A stretch of DNA of 6,925 nt from a bacterium (GCA_004561555.1 SFVH01000052.1:1-6925); one strand, 5' to 3'. Shown: positions 1 to 6,820, counted from the stretch's first letter. The notes: generated from the letters alone by a model not told the origin. Numbers and translations are program-made.

Positions 1-1192
1 TATTTAAGAGTATAATTTGCCGAATATCTGCATCATAAGCGATAGGTTTACGAGCAATGATAAATTTTATAGCCTCCTCAATTACCTTGAACGGAACAAT
101 AAACCATTCCTTGGGCCAGTGTCCGTCGACAGTAACTTGTAATTGGACTGGTGCAAATAACTTATGGATAAGAGCCTCGAAAGTCGAAGATTTTACATTG
201 TAGACTTTCCATGTAGCCACAACCTCAACATCGGCACAAAGATAGGTCGGCTCGTTCTTAGCGTTGGCTATACGGCTTTCTACCGAGGTAACTGTAAAGC
301 CGATTTTGTAGAGGTCTTTGAGAGCGGCGATTTCAGGGCGAGAAGATTTTGAGCGCAGCACATAGATAGTACCGCTTTCAACGTCCTTGTCGGTGAGAGT
401 GAAGCCCTTCTCAAAATCTTCATCGGTCAAATCGGAACAATCTACCACGGAATATCCGGTAACGGATAAGTTTTTAGCGATAGTTTTATATTTGATGTCT
501 GATTCGACGCCATTCTCATATATTACTCTTGTCCGACCGTCGCGGTCGCCATGACGATTTATTCCTTCATCATCAAAGGCGGCGAGATAACCTATCATTC
601 CATCTTCAACGAAGTAGCTGCCGACTTTTAGGCTTTTGATACTGAACTTGATGAGCTTGTATTTGCCCGATTTCAATCCTTGCTGAATCTCTTTGAAACC
701 ATCGGCGAAATTGTCGAAGTCTTCACAGGGGCGACGTTTGCCGATATATTCGGCTTCTTTACGAGCTTCAAGGCGTTGGCGCATATATTCGGGCACGTCA
801 AACAGACCGAGATCAACACCATCTTCAATATCAGCGAGCAATGGGTCATTTAGTATTTCTTCAAGCTGTTCTTCCTCAGTCAGTTCACGGTGATATTCGG
901 TTTGCGGTTCTTCCACTGTCTGTAAAGGCTGAGGAAGAATACCGAGGTCATCAAATGGGCGACACCGCTCAATCTTCTTTTCGCTTTTCAGAAGCCCGGT
1001 CCATTTATGGAATAGCGAGGCTTCTTCGGTCGTATCTTCAGGGAGTCGACCATTGGCTTCGTAGAAGGCAAGTATCTCTTGGAAACCGGCAATAAGTCGG
1101 TCGCTCGATGTTGCCCGCTTTCGTGGAGCGGTAACATCGGCCAAGAGAGGGTCGCTAAATATTATTTCGAGTTCCTTTTCCCAGTTTATCAT
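1..1192 (-). CDS. GIY-YIG nuclease family protein (T5orf172/MUG113-like), 3' end cut by window edge
   Basis: An open frame runs without a stop from an ATG at 1192-1190 to the left edge, giving 397 residues; the stop lies outside. The C-terminal part (about residues 274-378) reads as a GIY-YIG fold of the T5orf172/MUG113 type: TIYVLRS (275-281) stands for the GIY strand, LYKIGFT (294-300) for the YIG strand, followed by R307 (helix arginine) and E339 in STFEALIHKLF (metal-binding glutamate), then the EWFIVP block (362-367). About 270 residues precede this domain. They hold a helical segment with FYEANGRLP (43-51), two copies of a DPLLAD motif (14-19 and 116-121), and a region around GDRDGRTRVIYENGVES (215-231) that I remember as conserved in bacterial GIY-YIG proteins of about 400 aa. 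Its ATG overlaps the helicase stop as ATGA, so the two are probably translationally coupled. The likely role is the nuclease of the operon; this is inferred from fold and position. The first motif has T in place of G, which occurs in this subfamily, so activity is plausible but unproven. Confidence 0.88.
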   Translation of the reverse strand, partial: MINWEKELEIIFSDPLLADVTAPRKRATSSDRLIAGFQEILAFYEANGRLPEDTTEEASLFHKWTGLLKSEKKIERCRPFDDLGILPQPLQTVEEPQTEYHRELTEEEQLEEILNDPLLADIEDGVDLGLFDVPEYMRQRLEARKEAEYIGKRRPCEDFDNFADGFKEIQQGLKSGKYKLIKFSIKSLKVGSYFVEDGMIGYLAAFDDEGINRHGDRDGRTRVIYENGVESDIKYKTIAKNLSVTGYSVVDCSDLTDEDFEKGFTLTDKDVESGTIYVLRSKSSRPEIAALKDLYKIGFTVTSVESRIANAKNEPTYLCADVEVVATWKVYNVKSSTFEALIHKLFAPVQLQVTVDGHWPKEWFIVPFKVIEEAIKFIIARKPIAYDADIRQIILLN

Positions 1193-3165
1193 TGCTGCTG
1201 TGCGAGTTTAGTGCGTTTGAGTTGACGGAGATGTTCGATAGCCATAGCTATGCGGCGAGCCAGAGGGTCGCCGTCGGTTATCTCCGGCTTTACTTTGCCC
1301 GGATTTTCCTCGCGCCATTTGGGAAGATATTTTGTGAATAGCAAAATTGCTTCTTCATCAGTCAGCTTCTCAGAGCGCTTATCCTCGATAACATATTGGA
1401 TGGTGCGGAGCACTTCAGGAGTAAGCGATTTGCTGACTACCTCGTATGCGCGTTGGAAAGGGTTAATTTCGGCAATAAGGTTGATGTCAAGATCATTGAG
1501 ATTGATGAACTTGTTGGCAATCTTGATGAAATTATTGCCGGAATCATCGGGGCCTACAACCTGCTCTCCCTGTGTGGCGATAGTCAGGATTGTGTGCTTT
1601 GCAACCGCATCGACTTCTTCCTCGTTAAGATTGGGATATGTGTCGCGGATTATCTTGGGTATATAAACCTCGGTAATCATTTCGGCCATACCCTCGCCGA
1701 TTATAGCCTCTCGGATATTTTTATCAGAGAGCGTAGTGGCAACGAGTGTGTCAAGGTCGTTCTCTACGATGGCCTTGGTCTTCTCGTTTAGCTTCGGTAG
1801 GTCTTTGACCTCAATAACGTGGTCATCTACGCCCGGCTTATTTGGCTTTTCGGGCGTGTTTCCATCATCGACTTTGGTCTTGAAGTTCCATCTTGGAGCC
1901 ATAACTTGCTCCATGAGCAATGATGCGGATATGGCTTTCAGGAAGTCGTTGACCGCCATAGAAACATCGTCTTGTGCTGCATCAGGACAAGGAATGAGGT
2001 TGGTAAACTGCGCGTGGGTCTTACCCTCGCAGTCGCGGGTACAACGACCGATGATTTGCACAACCTCAGTCAGCGAGGCACGGATACCGATGGTGATACA
2101 GTGTTCGCACCATTCCCAATCGAAGCCCTCCTTAGCGGTGCCGAGGGCGATAAGAATGTCGAGCGAATCGCGGCTGTTCATGCGTTGCAGATAGGACTGT
2201 AAAGCATCGCGTTGCTCTTTGCTATCCTCTACGAGGTCTCCGACGGTAAGAATACGGCCATCTGCAGTTTCCACCTTGTAGAGATAGTTATTATAGTCAC
2301 GGTCTACAATCTCGCCGATATACTTGATAATTTCTGCCACCTGGTCGTGCTTATTCATAAACGCCCCGGTCTTACTGTTGGGGTGTGGAATATGGATAAG
2401 GGTTTTCTTATAAGTATCGAGTACATCGGGAATGGCTGTAAGATAATTGCCTTGGAAGAAGCTGTAGCCTATACCAAGGCTTTTCAGCCATTTGTAGCCG
2501 TTGAGCTGCTGATAGTAGTTGTAGTTTATTGTTGGTTGAAACATCGCCTCGTCTTCAGGGCGCATAACCGGAACGGCATCACCTCGGAAATATGAGCCGG
2601 TCATGGCGAGTATGTGGGCCGATGTTTCGTTGAGTAGTCGGCGAATGAGAGTGCCGAGGCGGTTGCCCTCGTCAGCCGAACCGTGGTGAAACTCGTCTAT
2701 GCCGAAGAACACGTTGTCGAGTTTTCGCGCATCTATGCCGTTGAGCGAGTTAAGGAGCGTAGCATGGGTGCAGACGAGTTTAGTAGCGGTGGGATGATCG
2801 AGAAATTCTCGGACAATCGACTTCTTGGAGTTCTCGCTTCCGGCATTGAGGCAAAGGTTCCAATAAGAGGCTACGTTCCAGTCTGCAAAAAATCCGAACT
2901 TCTTCAAGGGGGTGTCCTTGAAGCTTCGACCGATATTTTGCTGAGGAACAGCCACGATTACTTTCTTCACGCCCTGATTGGCGAGTTTATCAAGAGCCAC
3001 AAACATCATGGCGCGGCTTTTACCCGATGCCGGTGGAGCCTTGACAAGCAAGTGCTGACGATGGCGCTGAGCGTAGACCATCGACTGCATCTCACGCATT
3101 CCGAGCGCATCGGTATTGCTCGACTTGCCCGTTTGGGCATATTGTACTTCGACGAGATTTGTCAT
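1189..3165 (-). CDS. Superfamily 2 DEAD/DEAH-type helicase (Res/type III restriction-like)
   Basis: This 658-aa protein has the two RecA-like domains of an SF2 ATPase. Motif I is APPASGKSR (43-51, Walker A lysine K49), motif II is IDEFH (156-160, a DEFH variant of DEAD/DEAH), motif III is MTGS (188-191), motif V lies in GTAKEGFDW (342-350), and motif VI is QIIGRCTRD (370-378, with arginines R374 and R377). The C-terminal 230 residues are helical, have no recognised nuclease motif, and end in a segment with WREENPGK (617-624) and a basic helix near 636-653. The protein should hydrolyse ATP to translocate on or remodel DNA; it resembles the motor subunits of type I and III restriction enzymes but has no nuclease domain of its own. 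The ATG at 3165 is the first usable start, because an in-frame TAG lies about 50 bases upstream with no start codon between. It overlaps the next gene by ATGA. Assignment to a defence operon comes from the neighbours. Confidence 0.93.
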   Translation of the reverse strand: MTNLVEVQYAQTGKSSNTDALGMREMQSMVYAQRHRQHLLVKAPPASGKSRAMMFVALDKLANQGVKKVIVAVPQQNIGRSFKDTPLKKFGFFADWNVASYWNLCLNAGSENSKKSIVREFLDHPTATKLVCTHATLLNSLNGIDARKLDNVFFGIDEFHHGSADEGNRLGTLIRRLLNETSAHILAMTGSYFRGDAVPVMRPEDEAMFQPTINYNYYQQLNGYKWLKSLGIGYSFFQGNYLTAIPDVLDTYKKTLIHIPHPNSKTGAFMNKHDQVAEIIKYIGEIVDRDYNNYLYKVETADGRILTVGDLVEDSKEQRDALQSYLQRMNSRDSLDILIALGTAKEGFDWEWCEHCITIGIRASLTEVVQIIGRCTRDCEGKTHAQFTNLIPCPDAAQDDVSMAVNDFLKAISASLLMEQVMAPRWNFKTKVDDGNTPEKPNKPGVDDHVIEVKDLPKLNEKTKAIVENDLDTLVATTLSDKNIREAIIGEGMAEMITEVYIPKIIRDTYPNLNEEEVDAVAKHTILTIATQGEQVVGPDDSGNNFIKIANKFINLNDLDINLIAEINPFQRAYEVVSKSLTPEVLRTIQYVIEDKRSEKLTDEEAILLFTKYLPKWREENPGKVKPEITDGDPLARRIAMAIEHLRQLKRTKLAQQQ

Positions 3166-3173
3166 ATTTATGT

Positions 3174-3210
3174 GGGTTTTATAAAATCTTATAAATCTTA
3201 TAGGTCTTAT
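3174..3210 (-). repeat. Short tandem repeat, about four units of 9-10 nt, between the four-helix-bundle and helicase genes
   Basis: Read on the minus strand, the units are ATAAGACCT, ATAAGATTT, ATAAGATTTT and a decayed ATAAAACCC. They fill most of the only real gap in the operon (62 bp) and end about 8 bases before the helicase ATG. I remember similar TATAAGACTTATAAG-type arrays between genes in Bacteroidota, so this is probably a family of small intergenic repeats rather than a feature unique to this operon. Function is unknown; the A-rich sequence could also help ribosome loading, since no Shine-Dalgarno sequence is visible. Confidence 0.7.
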
Positions 3211-3227
3211 GCACTACAGTTTCTTTA

Positions 3228-3776
3228 TCAGTATCCGCGCGATTGGCGTCGAGCTTTCGACATGGCCTCTTTTATACCGCCTTCGGCCAAAAACTCTGCC
3301 TCAACCTTCTTGAGCAGCTTTGCCAGCATAGAGTCAATTTGGCGAATCTGGGTTATCATGATATTGGCCACCGTCTCATTGCTACGCTCGCGGCATTTTG
3401 CCACGAAATCACGGGGGTCGTCATTCTTTATGCAGTAGGCCCGAGTTGCGAGGGTGCGATCGTCGTTTGCAGCCCAGATTTCCAAATCGTTTTGCCGCAG
3501 GTAGTCGCCATAGTCCTCGAGTAGTTCGCGCACCGAGCCGCGTGCCACACCGAGCAATTTTATGCATATTTCTGCCGAAACAGTACTGTCGCTTACACCC
3601 TCCACTATATTTTGTTTGCATGAACGCGCGGCCTGTCGCATCTGGTCTATCGTGCGCAAACCGTGAGGCAGGGCCCGGTTGATAAAAAGCTCTGTCACAT
3701 CGCAGATTATCACCGATTTGCGATATATATTCCAGCCGGTATAGTCGCCGCTGATTTTCAGAAACCGATTGCTCAT
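3228..3776 (-). CDS. Four-helix-bundle protein with C-terminal 'suffix' region
   Basis: This 182-aa protein belongs to the four-helix-bundle family related to 23S rRNA intervening-sequence proteins and to the Avd accessory proteins of diversity-generating retroelements. The family signature is clear: TIDQMRQAARSCKQNIVEG (42-60), then a second helix pair around LLGVARGSVRELLEDYGDYL (74-93). Residues 125-180 form the extra helical tail of the 'four helix bundle suffix' subgroup, ending in FLAEGGIKEAMSKARRQSR (162-180). No membrane segment, signal peptide or catalytic motif is visible. Its ATG (3776-3774) overlaps the methyltransferase stop in ATGA, so its translation is probably coupled to that gene. 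It ends TGA-TAA, two adjacent in-frame stops. Relatives are oligomeric and basic and may bind nucleic acid, but a role in a restriction-type operon is not established; it could be a scaffold or accessory subunit, or a passenger gene. Confidence 0.9.
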   Translation of the reverse strand: MSNRFLKISGDYTGWNIYRKSVIICDVTELFINRALPHGLRTIDQMRQAARSCKQNIVEGVSDSTVSAEICIKLLGVARGSVRELLEDYGDYLRQNDLEIWAANDDRTLATRAYCIKNDDPRDFVAKCRERSNETVANIMITQIRQIDSMLAKLLKKVEAEFLAEGGIKEAMSKARRQSRGY

Positions 3777-6517
3777 TTCTTAGTCATTTTGGCGTAGAGT
3801 TTGAAAAGATGTTCGAGGCGTTCTTCGTCAGAAGTGAACGGCTTGGGGCGGTATATCCGCTCCACGGCGAGGTCAAGCAGATGGTGAGCCTCGCGCAGTT
3901 CCTCCGGCATGGTTTCCGGATTATACATTTCGCCGAGCGTCATGTCGAAATTCTCATCTCGGATGTTGAGAATGTTCTGCGCAAGACGCTCCAGTTCCAC
4001 TTTCTCGGCTGTTGTGAGTTTCGGGAATGGGAATGAATTATAACACATATTAGAGGAATAGCTATATCGAGTTTCCAAGCGACCTCCAAATGTCTTGAAC
4101 CACAGAATATGCATATAAGATGAGACTATTGCAAAAACCTTGAGACCGCCATTATAAATAGAAAAAGCTTTGTCCGAAGTAACGGTTCCTGAATTGAACA
4201 GTCCAATGGGTACATATTTTCTTCTTTCAGATGTTACTTGAGGAATATACACAAATGGTAATTCTTCGTAGGTCCGCTGAACAAATAAGTATGGCTTATC
4301 TGCATAAGCTTGTGTGCTTGGCGCCTTACTTTTAGCTCGGCTATTCCTAACAGCAGTTAGGCGTTCTTTGATTTCAGGGATTTCTCCATATTGTTCAAAA
4401 TCTTCTTGATTCATCCACAAACAATAGCGAGGTATATCCCTTAAAAATTCAGCTGCACCTATAAAAGGTTTTATTATATGTTTTATCTCAGGATGGGATG
4501 AGATTAGTCTATCTTTTTGGTCTTCATCAAGAAGTAGAAAGCCCTCGTCGCGAGCCATACTACCCTTGCAAATCAATGGCAAGTTTGAAATGGGTGATGA
4601 TATACGCCCTATTGCAATATCCTGAGTAGGCATAAGATATCCATTTATATGCTCTACAATACGTTTAGTCCCATTCGCATAGAGCCTTGGCGTATATTTT
4701 GCTTTGGAACATAGTCCAACAATTACGCAAGTAACAGTAGCATTGTTTTTAGCATTATTATTCCATCGGAATGATTGTACAGCAAATGAAATTTTTACTG
4801 AATCATTCAAGATTGGTTCCCATAACAATGATACTTGTTCACCTTGAGAAATACTATTTGTGCTAACAAATGCACACTGGGAATACGAATCTCTAATATA
4901 TTTGTAGCCTTTCCAGAACCAACAGGCAATATAGTCCAGATTTTTAAAGTTCTTTTGACCTTTAAAAACAACCTTCATATCATCTTTCTGAGAATCATCT
5001 TGCCATGCGCTACCAAGATACGGCGGATTGCCCATGATGTAGACTTCATCTTCGGGGGTGTGGGGGCAGACGGTGTTCCAGTCGAGGCGACAAGCGTTGC
5101 CGCAGACTATATGGCCGGATGGTTTCAATGGCAAGGTTTCGGGGAGGACAAAAAGTTCTTCCTGAAACTTAACATTCATCTGATGTTCGGCGAGCCACAT
5201 GGAGAGTGTGGCGGTATCAGCGGCATACTCGTCGAGTTCGATACCGTAGAACTGCGTAAGTGTTATGTTGGAAAATGGCAGCAGCGCTATACCGCTAATC
5301 TCGCGCATCGCTTTCCAGATGCGGATTTCGAGCTCACGTAGTCGCTTATAAGCGATGATAAGGAAGTTTCCACTACCGCAGGCCGGGTCAAAGAATTTGA
5401 TTTTTGAAAGTCGAGTGAGCAGGGTGTGGAGACGTTGAGAAGCGCGGTCAGGGTTAATTTTCTTTGCCATTTTTTCGCGAGCTTCAGCACAAGCAGCTTC
5501 AAATTCTTCTTCGAGAGCGTCAAGGAAAAGCGGACGTATAACCTTTTCGATGTTCGGCACCGAGGTATAGTGCATACCGAGACCCGCGCGATGTTCAGGA
5601 GTAACAACAGCCTGTATCATCGAGCCGAATATGTCTGGGTTGATTTCGCGCCAGTTGTATTCGCCGCAGTTGAGTATCAAGGTACGGGCGCGGCGCGACA
5701 ACACCGGAATGGGATATCGGTCGCGGAACAGTCCGCCATTGACGTATGGGAAAACCTCATATAGCTTCGGCAAGGTAGAAAGCACTGTGGGGTCGTTGGT
5801 CGACATGGCAAGGAACGCACGGTCAATAAACTCGCCGAGGTCGGAGCCATCCTCTTTTGTGTGAGTTTTGAGCGTGTTGGTAAACAGGTTGTCTTCGGGG
5901 AAAAGGCCTGTGTCTTCGGCAAAGAAGCAGAAAAGCAGACGAGACATGAACACGTTGAGCGCATGAACGGTCTGAGGATCGCGGATGTCATTGTAGCGGC
6001 GAATATCATCAAAGAGCTTCGCCATCAACTCGGCAGACTTTACGTCGACCTCAGCTTCCTCGGTGAACTGAATTTTTTCGATACCTGCAAGTGGTGTGAA
6101 AAATTCAAAGTCTTTCCAGAGAAGGTCGATGCGGTTTTCGTACCAGTCGTTTCCTTTGGGGTCGTAGGCCACAACGAAAACACCGTTGCTTGTGATGTAA
6201 AGACGTGGCGAGTGCTTGGCAATCTTCGCGTCATCGCGCATGTCGTTGATAACGTCGTACATCTTCGAGCAATCGACGTTAAGCGTGTTGACTCCGGCTT
6301 CGCGATATGCGACAAGATTCTTGATAAGGACGGTTTCGCCGTCTTTGGCAAGATTTCCGGGGCCGTCCTTGGTACGGCGTACCTGGCCGTCGCCATATCC
6401 GGCGAAGATGCGCAGGAGGTCATAAATGAACTCCGGCGCCGAAGTGCCACGCTTACCAAGCTGCTCCAGTTCGTCGGTAGCCTGAACCTGTGAATATGAT
6501 TTGGTTTTCTTTGCCAT
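3773..6517 (-). CDS. MmeI-like class I SAM-dependent adenine-N6 DNA methyltransferase
   Basis: This 914-aa protein should transfer a methyl group from S-adenosylmethionine to adenine in a specific DNA sequence. Motif I, the SAM-binding loop, is FFDPACGSGNF (375-385); the acidic residue after the next strand lies in YGIELDE (424-430); motif IV, the catalytic NPPY, is at 497-500. Order and spacing fit the MmeI/type IIL architecture: an N-terminal domain (about 1-150), a helical connector (about 150-370, with LLFCFFAEDTGLFP at 194-207), the methyltransferase core, a target-recognition domain (about 600-830) and a C-terminal helical domain. The N-terminal domain has no visible PD-(D/E)XK residues, so this looks like a modification-only member. 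I chose ATG at 6517; an in-frame TTG at 6541 would add 8 residues but looks less likely. Its stop overlaps the next gene as ATGA. The segment after NPPY is strikingly A/T-rich. It is probably the modification and specificity subunit of the operon. Confidence 0.93.
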   Translation of the reverse strand: MAKKTKSYSQVQATDELEQLGKRGTSAPEFIYDLLRIFAGYGDGQVRRTKDGPGNLAKDGETVLIKNLVAYREAGVNTLNVDCSKMYDVINDMRDDAKIAKHSPRLYITSNGVFVVAYDPKGNDWYENRIDLLWKDFEFFTPLAGIEKIQFTEEAEVDVKSAELMAKLFDDIRRYNDIRDPQTVHALNVFMSRLLFCFFAEDTGLFPEDNLFTNTLKTHTKEDGSDLGEFIDRAFLAMSTNDPTVLSTLPKLYEVFPYVNGGLFRDRYPIPVLSRRARTLILNCGEYNWREINPDIFGSMIQAVVTPEHRAGLGMHYTSVPNIEKVIRPLFLDALEEEFEAACAEAREKMAKKINPDRASQRLHTLLTRLSKIKFFDPACGSGNFLIIAYKRLRELEIRIWKAMREISGIALLPFSNITLTQFYGIELDEYAADTATLSMWLAEHQMNVKFQEELFVLPETLPLKPSGHIVCGNACRLDWNTVCPHTPEDEVYIMGNPPYLGSAWQDDSQKDDMKVVFKGQKNFKNLDYIACWFWKGYKYIRDSYSQCAFVSTNSISQGEQVSLLWEPILNDSVKISFAVQSFRWNNNAKNNATVTCVIVGLCSKAKYTPRLYANGTKRIVEHINGYLMPTQDIAIGRISSPISNLPLICKGSMARDEGFLLLDEDQKDRLISSHPEIKHIIKPFIGAAEFLRDIPRYCLWMNQEDFEQYGEIPEIKERLTAVRNSRAKSKAPSTQAYADKPYLFVQRTYEELPFVYIPQVTSERRKYVPIGLFNSGTVTSDKAFSIYNGGLKVFAIVSSYMHILWFKTFGGRLETRYSYSSNMCYNSFPFPKLTTAEKVELERLAQNILNIRDENFDMTLGEMYNPETMPEELREAHHLLDLAVERIYRPKPFTSDEERLEHLFKLYAKMTKK

Positions 6518-6521
6518 AATA

Positions 6522-6575
6522 TTAAAAGCGAGAATACCCAAATAGCATCTGTAGGCTGACCAAAGCCTTTAACAT
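6522..6575 (-). other. Possible 17-codon upstream ORF in the methyltransferase leader
   Basis: An ATG at 6575-6573 opens a frame reading MLKALVSLQMLFGYSRF and stops at TAA 6524-6522, four bases before the methyltransferase ATG and in a different frame. The close spacing would allow translational coupling. There is no convincing ribosome binding site and ORFs of this size arise by chance, so it is only a candidate. Confidence 0.15.
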
Positions 6576-6589
6576 CTACTTAGGTATTC
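6532..6589 (-). promoter_or_regulatory. Possible leader stem-loop upstream of the methyltransferase start
   Basis: On the minus strand GAATACC (6589-6583) is complementary to GGTATTC (6538-6532), and inside it AGGCT (6568-6564) pairs with AGCCT (6557-6553) around a 6-base loop. The unpaired arms carry a near-direct repeat, AGATGTTA and AGATGCTA. The structure ends 14 bases before the ATG, so it could affect initiation, but the two stems are short and separated by unpaired bases. It is a weak call. Confidence 0.2.
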
Positions 6590-6670
6590 CAAAAAAATAT
6601 CTTTCGGCTCTCGCCGTATGTCATTGATTTTATTTTGAGGTCATTTACAGATGAAATCTATGTTAGGTTA

Positions 6671-6678
6671 CAAAGTTA
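6671..6678 (-). promoter_or_regulatory. Candidate Bacteroidota -7 box (TAACTTTG) for the operon
   Basis: The minus-strand sequence TAACTTTG matches the Bacteroides -7 consensus TAnnTTTG. It would start transcription near 6664 and give a leader of about 147 nt before the methyltransferase ATG. No clear TTTG-type -33 box is seen at the usual distance upstream, so support is partial. The alternative is the TATCTTTG in the dyad farther upstream. Confidence 0.35.
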
Positions 6679-6725
6679 CGATTTTTCTTAATATAATTTA
6701 TAAGAGCATCGTATGTTTTTAAGCA

Positions 6726-6754
6726 TATCTTTGCCAATTCGTTTTGCAAAGATA
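6726..6754. promoter_or_regulatory. Perfect 9-bp dyad, TATCTTTGC-N11-GCAAAGATA
   Basis: The arms at 6726-6734 and 6746-6754 are exact inverted copies. Each arm contains TATCTTTG, which also matches the -7 consensus TAnnTTTG, one per strand and pointing towards each other. On the minus strand the box could drive the operon with a leader of about 220 nt; TTTTTG lies 14 bases upstream, closer than the usual -33 spacing. The site could equally be an operator for a regulator encoded elsewhere, since no regulator gene is visible in the operon. Confidence 0.4.
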
Positions 6755-6820
6755 ATATCGATGTTGAGCAAAAATCGAGCACACAAATCTTATTTAATCT
6801 TAAAATGGGGTGGGTGGGAT

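Noticed and set aside
1..1192. Several short plus-strand frames in the left part of the window
   Set aside because: The minus strand is open for 397 codons here with GIY-YIG motifs, so the plus-strand frames are shadows.
3174..3210. CRISPR-like array
   Set aside because: The units are 9-10 nt, directly abutting, with no spacers.
2683..3438. 251-codon open frame on the plus strand
   Set aside because: It is antisense to the helicase N-terminus and the four-helix-bundle gene, both of which carry clear family motifs.
5861..6493. 210-codon open frame on the plus strand
   Set aside because: It lies wholly antisense to the N-terminal part of the methyltransferase, whose protein matches a known family; the plus-strand product looks like nothing I recognise.
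6515..6541. TTG at 6541 as the methyltransferase start
   Set aside because: The ATG at 6517 gives a typical MAKKTK-type start, and the eight extra residues are hydrophobic and add no known motif. It is not excluded.
6605..6616. Small hairpin CGGC-N4-GCCG followed, after a gap, by a run of T on the minus strand
   Set aside because: The stem has only four base pairs and the T run starts about eight bases later, so it does not fit an intrinsic terminator or attenuator.
6807..6818. G-rich run GGGGTGGGTGGG as a G-quadruplex
   Set aside because: Only three G runs are present; an intramolecular quadruplex needs four.
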